From: Planctomycetota bacterium
GTDB lineage: Bacteria; Planctomycetota; UBA1135; GCA-002686595
Length of the DNA: 63,745 nucleotides
Assembly: GCA_002720975.1 (NCBI GenBank)
Contig: PBIX01000075.1
Location: 1-63,745 of the forward strand
Reading direction: 5' to 3'
Positions within the stretch are counted from its first letter, which is position 1. Each line of letters starts with the position of its first letter. A model generated the notes under the pieces. That model saw only the letters and a program-made list of their open reading frames with translations, did no database searches and had not been told where the DNA came from. The translations under genes were made by a program, and so were the position numbers. Positions 33,814 through 43,396 of the stretch are shown one piece after another.

Positions 33814-35163
33814 CTACTGGTCTCCTCCCACGTAACCGAACTCTTTCAGGGACTCCAGCACCTCAGGGGCCAGGTCCAGGGCCTGCCCCCTGTGCAGGGC
33901 CTCCAGCGCCAACTGGACACGATCCAGCCCGCGTCTCAATTCGGTCACCCTGTCGGGCATCTCCTGAGCCAGATTCCTCTTCTGCAGGGGATCGGATTCC
34001 AGGTCGTAGAGCTCCTGCCGTCCCCCCGCACCGACGATCAGCTCATACCGACCCTCGCGCCAGGAAGTGAGAGGCTCACCCCACATGTTGCCGTGGGCCA
34101 GGATCGAACGGGGCTCCGCATCGGGAGCCCCCGACGCGCCGGCCAGCAGACTTCGCCCCAGAAACTGCTCGGGGGGGGCAATATCCGCCAGCTCGCACAG
34201 TGTGGGTGCCACGTCCACGTGGGCGACGCTCGTGGTATCCACGCCCGGGCTGACGCGCCCCGGGTAACGCAGGATGAGTGGGACGTGGGTCAGCTCCCGA
34301 TAGAGGGTGTGGCCATGCTCGTAGCCACCGTGGTCCAGGAACTCCTCACCGTGGTCCGCTGTCATCAGGACAACGGTGCTCTCGTCCAGACCCCGGGCAT
34401 CGAGCCCATCGAGCAGACGTCCGATCTGTGCATCCATGTATGCCACCTCCCCGTTGTAGAGGCGCTCGGCGCGGCGAATCACGCCGGCGGGCACATTGAG
34501 CCGCCCAGCTCTCAGGTCCACCATCTGCTTGCGCGTCCCGAACACGAAGGACTCGTCCACACCCGATGCGAAACGCTCGCGGAAGGGACTGGGCGGCGCA
34601 TAGACCGCGTGGGGATCGAAGTAGTGCACGAACAGAAAGAAGGGACGCTCGTCGCGCTTGTCGAGCCAATCCAGGGCGGCCTGGGTCGTGGCGCTCGCCA
34701 TCCGCATCTCCAGGTTGCTCGTGGGTGCGACGATGTCGGTGCTCTCAAAGTCCCGGGTCGTCCCGAACGCCTCACCCAGGAAGGCCACGTTGGCGATGGC
34801 GTGGGTTCGCCAGCCGCGCCCCTTGAACACGGCGGGCAGAGTGGTGACCCCCGGGTCCATCAGCTTGAAACCGCCCAGGCTCCCACCCGCGCCATGCTCG
34901 GCCGGGTGCAGGGATGTGAGCATCGAAGCGATGGACGGCAGGGTCCAGGGCGCGTGGGAAGAGGCGTCGGAGAAGCGCAGCCCCTCGGCCGCGAGCTGAT
35001 CCAGATAGGGCGTCAACCCGGCTTCGGATCCATAACACCCGAGGCGGTCGGCACGCAGGGTGTCGGTGACGATGAACAGCACATTGGGAGCAGCCGGAGC
35101 ACCTCCCCCACAGGCACTCAACAGCAGCGAGCCAACCAACAAGGATTGCAGGGTAGTTCGCAT
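33814..35163 (-). CDS. Sulfatase-like (alkaline phosphatase superfamily) lipoprotein
   Basis: A 449-residue lipoprotein. The signal ends at Cys18 in LLLSACGGG, and the sulfatase fold begins at APNVLFIVTDTLRAD (metal Asp34). The nucleophile site reads T-L-P-S-I with Thr74 in place of the formylglycine Cys/Ser. The second metal site is TADHGEEFLDHGG. At about 450 residues it is compact for the family. Thr at this position favours a phospho- or phosphoethanolamine-transferase-like chemistry over sulfatase. It starts 3 bases after the glycosyltransferase stop, so it is probably the third gene of the M28/PMT cluster. Confidence 0.85.
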   Translation of the reverse strand: MRTTLQSLLVGSLLLSACGGGAPAAPNVLFIVTDTLRADRLGCYGSEAGLTPYLDQLAAEGLRFSDASSHAPWTLPSIASMLTSLHPAEHGAGGSLGGFKLMDPGVTTLPAVFKGRGWRTHAIANVAFLGEAFGTTRDFESTDIVAPTSNLEMRMASATTQAALDWLDKRDERPFFLFVHYFDPHAVYAPPSPFRERFASGVDESFVFGTRKQMVDLRAGRLNVPAGVIRRAERLYNGEVAYMDAQIGRLLDGLDARGLDESTVVLMTADHGEEFLDHGGYEHGHTLYRELTHVPLILRYPGRVSPGVDTTSVAHVDVAPTLCELADIAPPEQFLGRSLLAGASGAPDAEPRSILAHGNMWGEPLTSWREGRYELIVGAGGRQELYDLESDPLQKRNLAQEMPDRVTELRRGLDRVQLALEALHRGQALDLAPEVLESLKEFGYVGGDQ

Positions 35164-35166
35164 GGG

Positions 35167-37158
35167 TCAGCGCGGGGTCCGCAGGCGTTGGAGCAGGTCC
35201 TCAAGGGGCGCGACGTTGAGGCCCGCCTGGCGCGCCTCGGGTAAGGCCTGCCCCAGGATCCGCTCGGCCTCCTGAAGCAGGCGCTTTGCGGGACGCTCCA
35301 ACTGTATCGCCCGCTCCAAGCAGCGGGCGGCCTTTTGCATGCGGCCTGCCCGCAGGTGCAGGAGGCCTTGGTTGAATGGAGCGGGTGCGAACATGGGTGA
35401 AGCGGCCTCCGCCTCCTCAAAACGCGACAGGGCGCCGGCCAGATCCCCGGCTTCCCTCTGCAGGGTTGCCACGTTGAACAGCGCCAGATGGTGAGTGGGT
35501 TGGCTACGCAGCACACGCTCGTAGAGTTGGCGCGCTTTGGCCGGGCGCCCCTGACCGTGTTCGAGCAGGGCCAACTCGTAGAGTGCACGCGGGCTGGTCG
35601 GGTTGACATCCAAGGCCAACTCCAACTCCAGCCGCGCGGCCGCGGGATTCCCCGCCATGGCCTGGGCGATGGCCCGCTCCACATGCCACTTCTCACCGCT
35701 CTGGGAGACCTGCGGCGCCCCCCAGGTGCAGAGCACGACCAGCGCGCACGCCCCACCCAAGGCCAGCATGGCACGGGAGCGTTGCAGCCTGAACATGGGC
35801 ACCGAGAGCGAGGCCAGCAGAGCCAGCCAGGGCAGAGCCGGAACCCGGTAGCGCGCAGCAGCAAAAAACGGCAGGAGCGACACCAGATAGGCCACGAGAA
35901 GGCACAGGGTCAACGCGGCCAGCTCATGCCGCCGACAGTCCTCCTCCTCGCGCGCCTCACCCAGACTCGCACCTCGTCGCCCGAACCAGTGGAGAAGACA
36001 TCCCAGGCTCGCCAGCCCCAACATCCAGGGGAAGGGCATGGGCAGGTAGCGCAGGGCGGGCGAGGCACGCCGCTCCAGGGCGACCTCCTTGTTGTGCCCC
36101 ACCTCCATGGGCCCCAGGGTCCAGCGCAGCTTGCGCCAGGTGAGGGCGACCAACTCGGCCGGGTGATCCCCGATCCACTCCCAAGCCTGATCGGCAAACC
36201 AGTCGGACACGTCCCCATGGGAGGCCCCGGGTCCCAGGATTGTCTCCAAGCGCGCCATGAGCGAGGGGTAGTCGTAGCAGGTCTTGAACGTGGCGATGCC
36301 TGCGGGGTCTTCGCCGATCAGTCCATCGGCGCCCGCGTGGTTCCCCAGGTACAGGTTGATCCCGAAGTTGGTGGTCACCGGCACCCACTGACCGCTGGCC
36401 GCCCGGTTTCGGAGGGTGGCCGGTAGCACGGTGAGCAGAACGCCGGCGCACAACCAGAGGGCATCCCTGCCCCACGCGCGGGCGCTGCGCTTTCCGACCC
36501 ATGCCAACCACAGGCAAGCGGCCGGCAGGTAGAGCAGGGCATTGGGCCGCGTGAGCACGGCCAACCCGAGCGCAAAGGCGGAGCCAGCGAGCCAGCCCCA
36601 TCTGCGGCCTTCGTGGTAGCGCAGGAGGCAGGCGGCAAAGGCGAGCTCCAGTGCGATCAGAAGAGCCGGCGCATGCAGCTCACCTTCAAAGTAGATAGGC
36701 GCCCAATGGCACCCCAGGAGCAGCGCCGCCAGCAGGCCCGCTCCCGGACCGAGGGCCCGGCACGCCAATGAGAACAGGAGCCAGACCGAGAGACAGCCCA
36801 GGATCATCTGCACCGCCACAGCAGCCAGATGACTTCCACCACTCACCCGGTAGACGCCCGCGAGCAGGTAGGGAAAGCCCGGAGGCCGCAGGTAAGGCGA
36901 AGAGTCAAAGTGCGGGTCAGCGTAGTGCGTGGGGCGCCAGTCGCTCGCATCCTCGGAGCCAAAGGCCAGGCTGCGAGCCCAGTCGTCGTGGAAGCCGGCG
37001 TCCACCGTTGGTTGGCGCAGATCAGCAGACGAGCCGCGTTCAAAGAAATAGGGCACGCGCAGGAGTGCGGCCACGAGCAGTGCCAGCGCCAAGAAAGCCT
37101 TGGGTGTTCTTCCCGGACGCCCGCTTGCCAGGCTCCCCACCACGCGCTCAGGGTTCAC
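35167..37158 (-). CDS. PMT-type membrane glycosyltransferase with C-terminal TPRs
   Basis: A 663-residue polytopic protein starting at a GTG (37158) that overlaps the M28 peptidase stop (GTGA). About ten helices occupy residues 20-490. The first periplasmic loop carries acidic residues (DAGFHDDWARSLAFG), and a RPPGFPYLLAGVY segment is typical of ArnT/PMT-fold GT-C transferases that use polyprenyl-phosphate sugars. Residues about 500-640 form TPR units (NPTSPRALYELALLEHGQGR and PTHHLALFNVATLQREAGD). It may glycosylate an envelope lipid or protein. The donor and acceptor are unknown. Confidence 0.8.
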   Translation of the reverse strand: MNPERVVGSLASGRPGRTPKAFLALALLVAALLRVPYFFERGSSADLRQPTVDAGFHDDWARSLAFGSEDASDWRPTHYADPHFDSSPYLRPPGFPYLLAGVYRVSGGSHLAAVAVQMILGCLSVWLLFSLACRALGPGAGLLAALLLGCHWAPIYFEGELHAPALLIALELAFAACLLRYHEGRRWGWLAGSAFALGLAVLTRPNALLYLPAACLWLAWVGKRSARAWGRDALWLCAGVLLTVLPATLRNRAASGQWVPVTTNFGINLYLGNHAGADGLIGEDPAGIATFKTCYDYPSLMARLETILGPGASHGDVSDWFADQAWEWIGDHPAELVALTWRKLRWTLGPMEVGHNKEVALERRASPALRYLPMPFPWMLGLASLGCLLHWFGRRGASLGEAREEEDCRRHELAALTLCLLVAYLVSLLPFFAAARYRVPALPWLALLASLSVPMFRLQRSRAMLALGGACALVVLCTWGAPQVSQSGEKWHVERAIAQAMAGNPAAARLELELALDVNPTSPRALYELALLEHGQGRPAKARQLYERVLRSQPTHHLALFNVATLQREAGDLAGALSRFEEAEAASPMFAPAPFNQGLLHLRAGRMQKAARCLERAIQLERPAKRLLQEAERILGQALPEARQAGLNVAPLEDLLQRLRTPR

Positions 37159-39677
37159 TCGGCCTCCCCCTCCCCGGTGGGAACCGGAGGCAGGGTCAGC
37201 TTCATTTCCACGCTCACCATGATCCCGTCCCCATCGTGGGCGGGAACATGATCATGCGGCCGGTCCTCCATCATGGACGCCGCGTTGAATGGCAAGCCCG
37301 AGCGTCGGTCCACCAGCCGCAGATGCAGCTCACGTCCATCGGATGGGCCCGAGGACACATCCTGCGCCGGGCCTTTCTGCTCACCGGATGGTTCAGCCTC
37401 GATCCAGATCTCCACCGGCATCCCCACGTCAGGGATGTCCAGGATCGTGAAGTGCTTGCGCGTTCCCAGCGAGGTTCCCTGGGCCACCAGTCGCACGGGG
37501 TGTGGAGAGCTCAGGACCGACAGCTGGGTCCGGACGCTGACCTCATCGGCCGGGGAGGTCATCAAGAACTCCTCGGCTGCACGGGTGATTCCCCGCACCC
37601 TGGTCGTGTGCAACCTCAGCACCCGCTCGTCGATTCCGGCCGCTCTCGCGCCCGGGTAGAGGGTGCCAAGGATCCTCCATGCAAGGTCCCGACCATCCCC
37701 CACCCACTCCCCTGGAGCGAGCTCAAGGCGAGGCGGGTCGAGCCCCAGATGCGGAGCAGGTGCAACAAAGGTGCGCCCGCCCGACCAACCGGGGGGTCGA
37801 ATGGAATCTCCCGGGTCTCGAGATTCGGTCTCTTCAAAGCTCCAGTTCCGGGCGAACTCCTCAGGCAGGGGAGCTCCACTTGTCCGGGCCTGCCATTGGG
37901 CCTCACCCGCCGCGGGCAGGTCCTGGGCGTAGACCAGATTGAGCTTGGTGGGACGCTGCGCACTCTGTGCAGGTGCCCATAGGGTCCCCACAGTCGAGAT
38001 ACACAGGAGGAGGACACCGAGTCCCCCCAGGCTGCGCCGCATCCAGATCGGTATTCCAATCAGCAACGGCATGAAGACCGTGCCTAGAACAAGAATGGGT
38101 AGGAGCAGTGCCAACTCGACCCCGGGTCCCGCTGCAGCTACCAGCCCACGGTGTGCGGGAATCCAGATGAGGGCCGCCACGGGAAGTGTGCCTGCCATCC
38201 CCCGTGCAAGACGGTTGTGAAGATGTGCGTCCCGCAGAGTCAGGTACAAGGTAGCGGTCATGACCACAACAACCGGAGTAAACAGAAAGCTGGCTCCGGG
38301 CATGAACAGGGCCGTTGCCAGAGCTGTCAGCCCCCAACCCAAGACCGCGCCCAAGACTGTCCCCACGCGACCGACCTTGTTCCCCCAGGCAGCCACCACG
38401 GCCAGCCACAAGCACAGGACCCATCCGAGCTGGATGCCCAGCAGCCACAGCGGTTGAGCCAACCAGGGGTTGGGTGTACCCGCAAGTGAGCGTAGCGCGC
38501 TCGACCAGAGCACCGAGATCAAAGACCCACCCACCACACAGAGTACGGCCAGACCCAGGCCGCCCGCCACCTCGCTCCAGAGGACCCGGCTTCGGATCAC
38601 ACTCGCGTGCACCGCCCATACCAGCGCCAGGAGGCACAGCAGCGAGAGCCACCGTCCAGTAGTCGCGCCATAGATGATCATCCAATCACCTGGCAGGGAG
38701 CCGTAGATTGAGTCCCCCACTTCTTCACCCGAAGGAGGTGGAGCATGGTTCGTCCAGCGCTCCATCAGCTGAGCCGCCTGCTCTCCCTCATGCTGAAGGC
38801 TCGCAAGTGAGAGATGATCGAAGTCATCGAGGGGCGTGTGGTACACGTGCATATCCTCGATGAACGCAAAATTGAAGCCCGCCAGACCCGCATCACGGAA
38901 GAAGGAGAAGTCTGTGTCGTTTGGCAGGCGCTTGTAGATCTCGGTGGTCAGTGATGCCGCCGTAGGGTGCGAGACGCAATCGGCGTACATGCGCATCAGC
39001 TCCGCATTGCCACGACCGGTCTCAAACATGTACGCCACACCCGAACCGCCCCGAGCCTCAAAGTTCATCACGAGGCCCACGTCCTCGCACATGGGGTGGT
39101 CGAGGAATCCCGCTGCGCCCACGAGCCCCTGCTCCTCCGCATCCGTAAAGAGGAACACAACGGGCTGGCGTGAACGACGGGCCTCGATCTGAATCCGAGC
39201 AAGCTCCAGGAGCACCCCTACTCCAGAGAGGTCGTCGGCAACACCGGGCCCGGCCCAGACGGAGTCGTAGTGAGCCACACACAGCAGAGCCGGGCCTGCT
39301 TCGCGCCCGTTGCGCCTTGCGAGGACGTTATTGATGGTGCCGGCCACGCCCCCGCTCCCCACAGCGAACCGGGTCTGCTCCTCGGGCTGATAGCCGAGCC
39401 TGCGCAGATGGTCAGCAATGCGCGTCCGCACCTGTTGCGCTTCGGAGCTGCCCGCGGGGTGCGGGATGACCACCGGCAGCACCCCGTCCATGGCCTCCCG
39501 CGCCCGCTGGGCCGAGAATTGGTTGCCCGGCGCGGCGAGGGGGGCCACCGCCTGATGATCCAGCGAGAAGTAACCCAGGGCACTGACGACGACCCAGGCA
39601 CACAAGGCCAGGAGACAACGCCGCGCGTGAGCCCGTGGGCCGGCTGGAGGAGCTTGGAATGTGCGTGGGGCAGCCAT
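37155..39677 (-). CDS. M28 family metallopeptidase with multipass C-terminal membrane region
   Basis: An 840-residue membrane protein resembling endoplasmic-reticulum-type M28 aminopeptidases (Fxna/ERMP1-like). An N-terminal helix (CLLALCAWVVVSALGYF) precedes an M28 peptidase domain. Zinc ligands lie in CVAHYDS (His136), the bridging Asp148 of GVADDLSG, and Glu181/Glu182 of FTDAEEQG, with a final His in HVYHTPLDD. About eight to nine hydrophobic helices follow (residues about 350-570), then a beta-rich extracytoplasmic domain. A GTG 9 bases upstream is an alternative start. It overlaps the glycosyltransferase gene by 4 bases. Confidence 0.85.
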   Translation of the reverse strand: MAAPRTFQAPPAGPRAHARRCLLALCAWVVVSALGYFSLDHQAVAPLAAPGNQFSAQRAREAMDGVLPVVIPHPAGSSEAQQVRTRIADHLRRLGYQPEEQTRFAVGSGGVAGTINNVLARRNGREAGPALLCVAHYDSVWAGPGVADDLSGVGVLLELARIQIEARRSRQPVVFLFTDAEEQGLVGAAGFLDHPMCEDVGLVMNFEARGGSGVAYMFETGRGNAELMRMYADCVSHPTAASLTTEIYKRLPNDTDFSFFRDAGLAGFNFAFIEDMHVYHTPLDDFDHLSLASLQHEGEQAAQLMERWTNHAPPPSGEEVGDSIYGSLPGDWMIIYGATTGRWLSLLCLLALVWAVHASVIRSRVLWSEVAGGLGLAVLCVVGGSLISVLWSSALRSLAGTPNPWLAQPLWLLGIQLGWVLCLWLAVVAAWGNKVGRVGTVLGAVLGWGLTALATALFMPGASFLFTPVVVVMTATLYLTLRDAHLHNRLARGMAGTLPVAALIWIPAHRGLVAAAGPGVELALLLPILVLGTVFMPLLIGIPIWMRRSLGGLGVLLLCISTVGTLWAPAQSAQRPTKLNLVYAQDLPAAGEAQWQARTSGAPLPEEFARNWSFEETESRDPGDSIRPPGWSGGRTFVAPAPHLGLDPPRLELAPGEWVGDGRDLAWRILGTLYPGARAAGIDERVLRLHTTRVRGITRAAEEFLMTSPADEVSVRTQLSVLSSPHPVRLVAQGTSLGTRKHFTILDIPDVGMPVEIWIEAEPSGEQKGPAQDVSSGPSDGRELHLRLVDRRSGLPFNAASMMEDRPHDHVPAHDGDGIMVSVEMKLTLPPVPTGEGEAE

Positions 39678-39900
39678 GGGTCTCACCGGACAACGCCCAT
39701 ACGGTGCCGGAGTGGTGCCGATAGTGAACCTCGGGGTTCAGGGATGCAATTGCCCTCTGCAACCTACGCATATGGAGGGAATTCGTGAGCCAACACAGCG
39801 CTCATGCCTGCCGTACAGCGAGTTCCGCCGCTGGAGTCCGGCCGGATGCAACGCTAGGTTGGCCCTGCCGCTGTCTCCGATTCCCTTTGCTCACAGGCCC

Positions 39901-42900
39901 ATGCCCCTCTCCACACCTCTGCCCCGCCGAATCGGAGTTCCCAGGACCTGCCTGATCGTCGGATTGGGCCTGACCCTCCTGGCCTGCAGCCCGAAACCCG
40001 ACCCCCGGACCGAGGAGGACCTCTCCAAGGCGAGCATCGAAGACACGCTTGCCCGTGACCGCGTGGCCGCGATGGTGGCGGCGACGCGCTACGACCAGGC
40101 CCGCTCGGTTCTTGCGCCGCTGGTCTCCCGGGAGAACGCCCAGGCGGAGGATCTCCTGCGCGCCACGGTGATTGAGCTCAAGGACGGCAACCTGGAGGCG
40201 GCGCGCGGGTTCCTGGAACGGGCAGCACAAGAACAGCAAGACGCGACCGTGCACTTTCTCAGGGGACGCATGGAGCAGCTCGAGGGCAAGCCGGAAGCCG
40301 CCGACCACTACCGCAAGGCCTTGGCGCTCGCTCCCGGTGACCTGGCATCCCAGTACGCGCTTGCCCAGGTTCTGGACCAGCAGGACCAGTACGAAGAAGC
40401 CATCGAACTGTGCGAACAACTCAAGGGCGCGGGCATCGAGGACGGCGGCCCATGGTACGTCTCCTCCGTCTACCTCCTGTACCGCATCCACAACTGGCTC
40501 AACGAAGACGAAGAGGCCCTGCGTAAGTACACTGACCTGTGGGCCGCCTTGCAGCAGCGTGGCTTGCGAGCGGTCAAGGAATCGGAGATCAACGAGGGGA
40601 CCCTGGCACGTATCCTCCCGCCACCGGCCATCGGCAACCAGCCCGAGGGGGAGAGCTCCTCGCCCGTATATGAAGCTGCCGAGATCATTGCCCCGGAGCT
40701 GGGCGGTGGCGCTGAACTACTGGCCGACGACCTGAACGGCGATCGGCGTACGGACCTGGTCAGCGTGGGCCCTGCGGGTGTGCGCGTCGCCCTGCAAGCC
40801 AGCGACGGCTCGTTCCACACAACCTCTGTCTGGGAAGAGGCCGCCCACACCCTGCGGACCCTGGATCTGCACAAGGACGGCACCCTCGATCTGGTCTTCA
40901 TCGGCTCCAAGGGTCTCGTGGTACTGGAAGCAGATGGAGAGGGTGCCCAGGTGAACTGGTCTCCGTCGCCACTGGTCATGCCCACGGTCGGTGCGAAGGC
41001 GCGCGACCTGGAACCCGTCGACGCCGATCACGATGGCGACCTGGACCTGTTGGTGGTGGGCGCGAACGGCATCCAGTTGTTGCGCAACGATGGTGCGGGT
41101 CGAGCCCCTGAAGGCGATGACGGGGACGAGCCCCTCCCGCGCGGGACCTTCACCGACGTGAGCGCTGAGACCGGCCTACCCAAGGCCGGCGACTGGCGCT
41201 GGTGTGCCATCGAGGATCTCGATGGGGACCAGGACGTCGACCTCCTGTGCGGTGGACCCGGGTTGCTATGGGTTGGCTCCTCACTGCGCGGAGGGAGATT
41301 CGTGGACGTGAGCGACGAGACGTTCGGCGGAGCGGACCTCCCGAGCCAACCGCTCTTCGCCGACGTGGATGGAGACGCGCGCGTGGATGCTCTGTGCCCC
41401 TCGCCCACCGACGACCCGGCCGCGGGTCGCCTGTACCTCCAGCAATCTGATGGAGCCATGGAGCCGGGCGTGCGCTCCATCCCGAGCGGCGCCCAGCTGG
41501 TCGAGGTTGATCTGGACCTGAACGGCACCGTGGACGCCCTCTGGCCGGGGGCGGACTGTGCGCTGCAGGGGTTTCTTGACGTCGGCCTTGCTGGTGAACG
41601 TGCCGGCCGGATCGGAGCGGGCCCTGCCGAGGGGCAGTCTCTTGGCCCTCTGGTCGTCGCGGATCTTGAGTCGGGGTACGGAGACACCCTCGCCTGGGAG
41701 CTCCTGCACCTGGAGGCGGACGGAGTCCACGTGCAGCGCAGCACCGGCCCCATGGGCAAGGCCATCCGGATCCGGTTCAAGGGCAAGAAGGACAACTCCC
41801 AGGGCATCGGCGCCGTGGTGGAGCTGCGCGCCGGAAGTCTCTACCGCCGACACTTCTGGCGCGGAACGACCACGCTCTATGGATTGGGATCCCGAGAGTT
41901 CGTCGAGGTCCTGCGGGTGACCTGGCCGAACGGGGTCGTCTCCAGCGACCTGGACGTGGAGGCGGGCAACCAGATCCTGGAGGGCGCCACAGGCCTGGGC
42001 ATCCAGACCGAGGGCCTCGTGGGCTCCTGTCCCTTCCTCTACACCTGGAACGGGGAGACCTTCGAGTTCGTCTCCGACGTGTTGGGCATCACCCCCCTCG
42101 GCTTGCCCATGGCGCCAGGGATGTTGGTACCGCCGGATCACGATGAGTACGTCCTTGTCCGCGGAGAGCAACTGGTGGAGAGAGACGGCGAGCTCCACCT
42201 GCAGTTCACCGAGGAGCTGCGCGAGGTCACCTACCTGGACCACGTGCGCCTCGACGTGGTGGACCACCCGGCGGGCACGGAGGTGCAGCCGAACGAGCGC
42301 TTCACCTTCCCGCCGTTTCCCGAGGCGCACACCCACGTGATGGGAACCCTGCACAGCCCGCAGCGCGCCATGGGCAGCGATGGAGAGGATTGGACGGCTG
42401 CCCTGGCCGAAATAGACAACGAGCACGCTGCCCCCTTCGAGCGCCTGGCGGATGGGCAGTTCTACGGTCTCGCGGATCATCACTGGCTTGAGCTTGAGTT
42501 CGACGCCCAGGCCTTGGCCCAAGCAGAACCCGACGCCCCTCTGAGATTGGTGTGTACCGGCTGGTTTCTGTGGACGGACGCCAGCGTGAACATGGCCAGC
42601 GCGCGCACACCCGGCGTCGAGTTCGTACCGCCCATGATTCTGGTTCCCGACGGGGACGACTGGTCGCCCACCGGCCCTCCTGTGGGTTTCCCCGCGGGCA
42701 AGACCAAGACCATGGTGCTGGACGTGAGCTCGATCCTGAAGCGTGACGACCCCAGGCTGCGGATCTCCTCGACCTTGTGTCTGTACTGGGATTCCATCCG
42801 CCTGTCAGTAGGTGAAGACGCCACGCAGGTGACCACGGCCCTGCCGGTCCAAGGCGCGCGCCTCTGGGCCCGAGGCTTCAGCGCGCCTCTGCCCTCCGAG

Positions 42901-43344
42901 TCAGACACCTCACCAGAGATGTTCGACTGGGACACCCGTTCGGAGCAGCCGAGGTGGAACCAGCACCCGGGTGCATACACGCGCTACGGAGACGTGCTGA
43001 CATTGCTCGAAACCGTCGACGACCAGTTCGTCATCATGGGCGCTGGAGATGCACTTGAGCTGCGCTTTGATGCCGGTGACCTGCCACCCTTGCCTGAGGG
43101 CTGGACCCGGGACTACCTGGTCTACCTCGACGGCTGGGCAAAGGACCGCGACCCCAACACGCTCTCCGCCTTGGAGGTCGAACCCCTGCCCCACCATGGC
43201 ATGGGCATCTATCCGCCGCCGCCGGGCCTGGAGTACCCCGACGATGGGGAGCACCGGACCTGGAGGGAAGAATGGAACACGCGCATGGCCTATCCGCACG
43301 TCATCCCCCTCTCACCCCGCCGTGAGAGGGAGTGGTCCGAGTAG
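39901..43344 (+). CDS. TPR / FG-GAP repeat / UnbV-type lipoprotein
   Basis: An 1147-residue lipoprotein. The ATG at 39901 gives a clean lipobox signal (LIVGLGLTLLAC, then SPKPDP). Residues about 40-260 hold TPR units (GFLERAAQEQQDATVHFL and DHYRKALALAPGDLASQYAL). Residues about 270-600 hold FG-GAP/VCBS units such as DADHDGDLDLLVVG and DLDGDQDVDLLCGGP. An ASPIC/UnbV-like segment follows (GIGAVVELRAGSLYRR, with VLRVTWPNGVV). The last about 450 residues are a conserved-looking beta-rich region starting at FLYTWNGETFEFVSDVLG that I cannot assign. Open codons upstream to 39661 are not needed. The role is unknown and the location is probably outer membrane. Confidence 0.83.
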   Translation: MPLSTPLPRRIGVPRTCLIVGLGLTLLACSPKPDPRTEEDLSKASIEDTLARDRVAAMVAATRYDQARSVLAPLVSRENAQAEDLLRATVIELKDGNLEAARGFLERAAQEQQDATVHFLRGRMEQLEGKPEAADHYRKALALAPGDLASQYALAQVLDQQDQYEEAIELCEQLKGAGIEDGGPWYVSSVYLLYRIHNWLNEDEEALRKYTDLWAALQQRGLRAVKESEINEGTLARILPPPAIGNQPEGESSSPVYEAAEIIAPELGGGAELLADDLNGDRRTDLVSVGPAGVRVALQASDGSFHTTSVWEEAAHTLRTLDLHKDGTLDLVFIGSKGLVVLEADGEGAQVNWSPSPLVMPTVGAKARDLEPVDADHDGDLDLLVVGANGIQLLRNDGAGRAPEGDDGDEPLPRGTFTDVSAETGLPKAGDWRWCAIEDLDGDQDVDLLCGGPGLLWVGSSLRGGRFVDVSDETFGGADLPSQPLFADVDGDARVDALCPSPTDDPAAGRLYLQQSDGAMEPGVRSIPSGAQLVEVDLDLNGTVDALWPGADCALQGFLDVGLAGERAGRIGAGPAEGQSLGPLVVADLESGYGDTLAWELLHLEADGVHVQRSTGPMGKAIRIRFKGKKDNSQGIGAVVELRAGSLYRRHFWRGTTTLYGLGSREFVEVLRVTWPNGVVSSDLDVEAGNQILEGATGLGIQTEGLVGSCPFLYTWNGETFEFVSDVLGITPLGLPMAPGMLVPPDHDEYVLVRGEQLVERDGELHLQFTEELREVTYLDHVRLDVVDHPAGTEVQPNERFTFPPFPEAHTHVMGTLHSPQRAMGSDGEDWTAALAEIDNEHAAPFERLADGQFYGLADHHWLELEFDAQALAQAEPDAPLRLVCTGWFLWTDASVNMASARTPGVEFVPPMILVPDGDDWSPTGPPVGFPAGKTKTMVLDVSSILKRDDPRLRISSTLCLYWDSIRLSVGEDATQVTTALPVQGARLWARGFSAPLPSESDTSPEMFDWDTRSEQPRWNQHPGAYTRYGDVLTLLETVDDQFVIMGAGDALELRFDAGDLPPLPEGWTRDYLVYLDGWAKDRDPNTLSALEVEPLPHHGMGIYPPPPGLEYPDDGEHRTWREEWNTRMAYPHVIPLSPRREREWSE

Positions 43345-43396
43345 TCCTCAGAAACCGGGGGTGCACTCGCACCTGCCGGAGCGCTAGACTTCTTGC

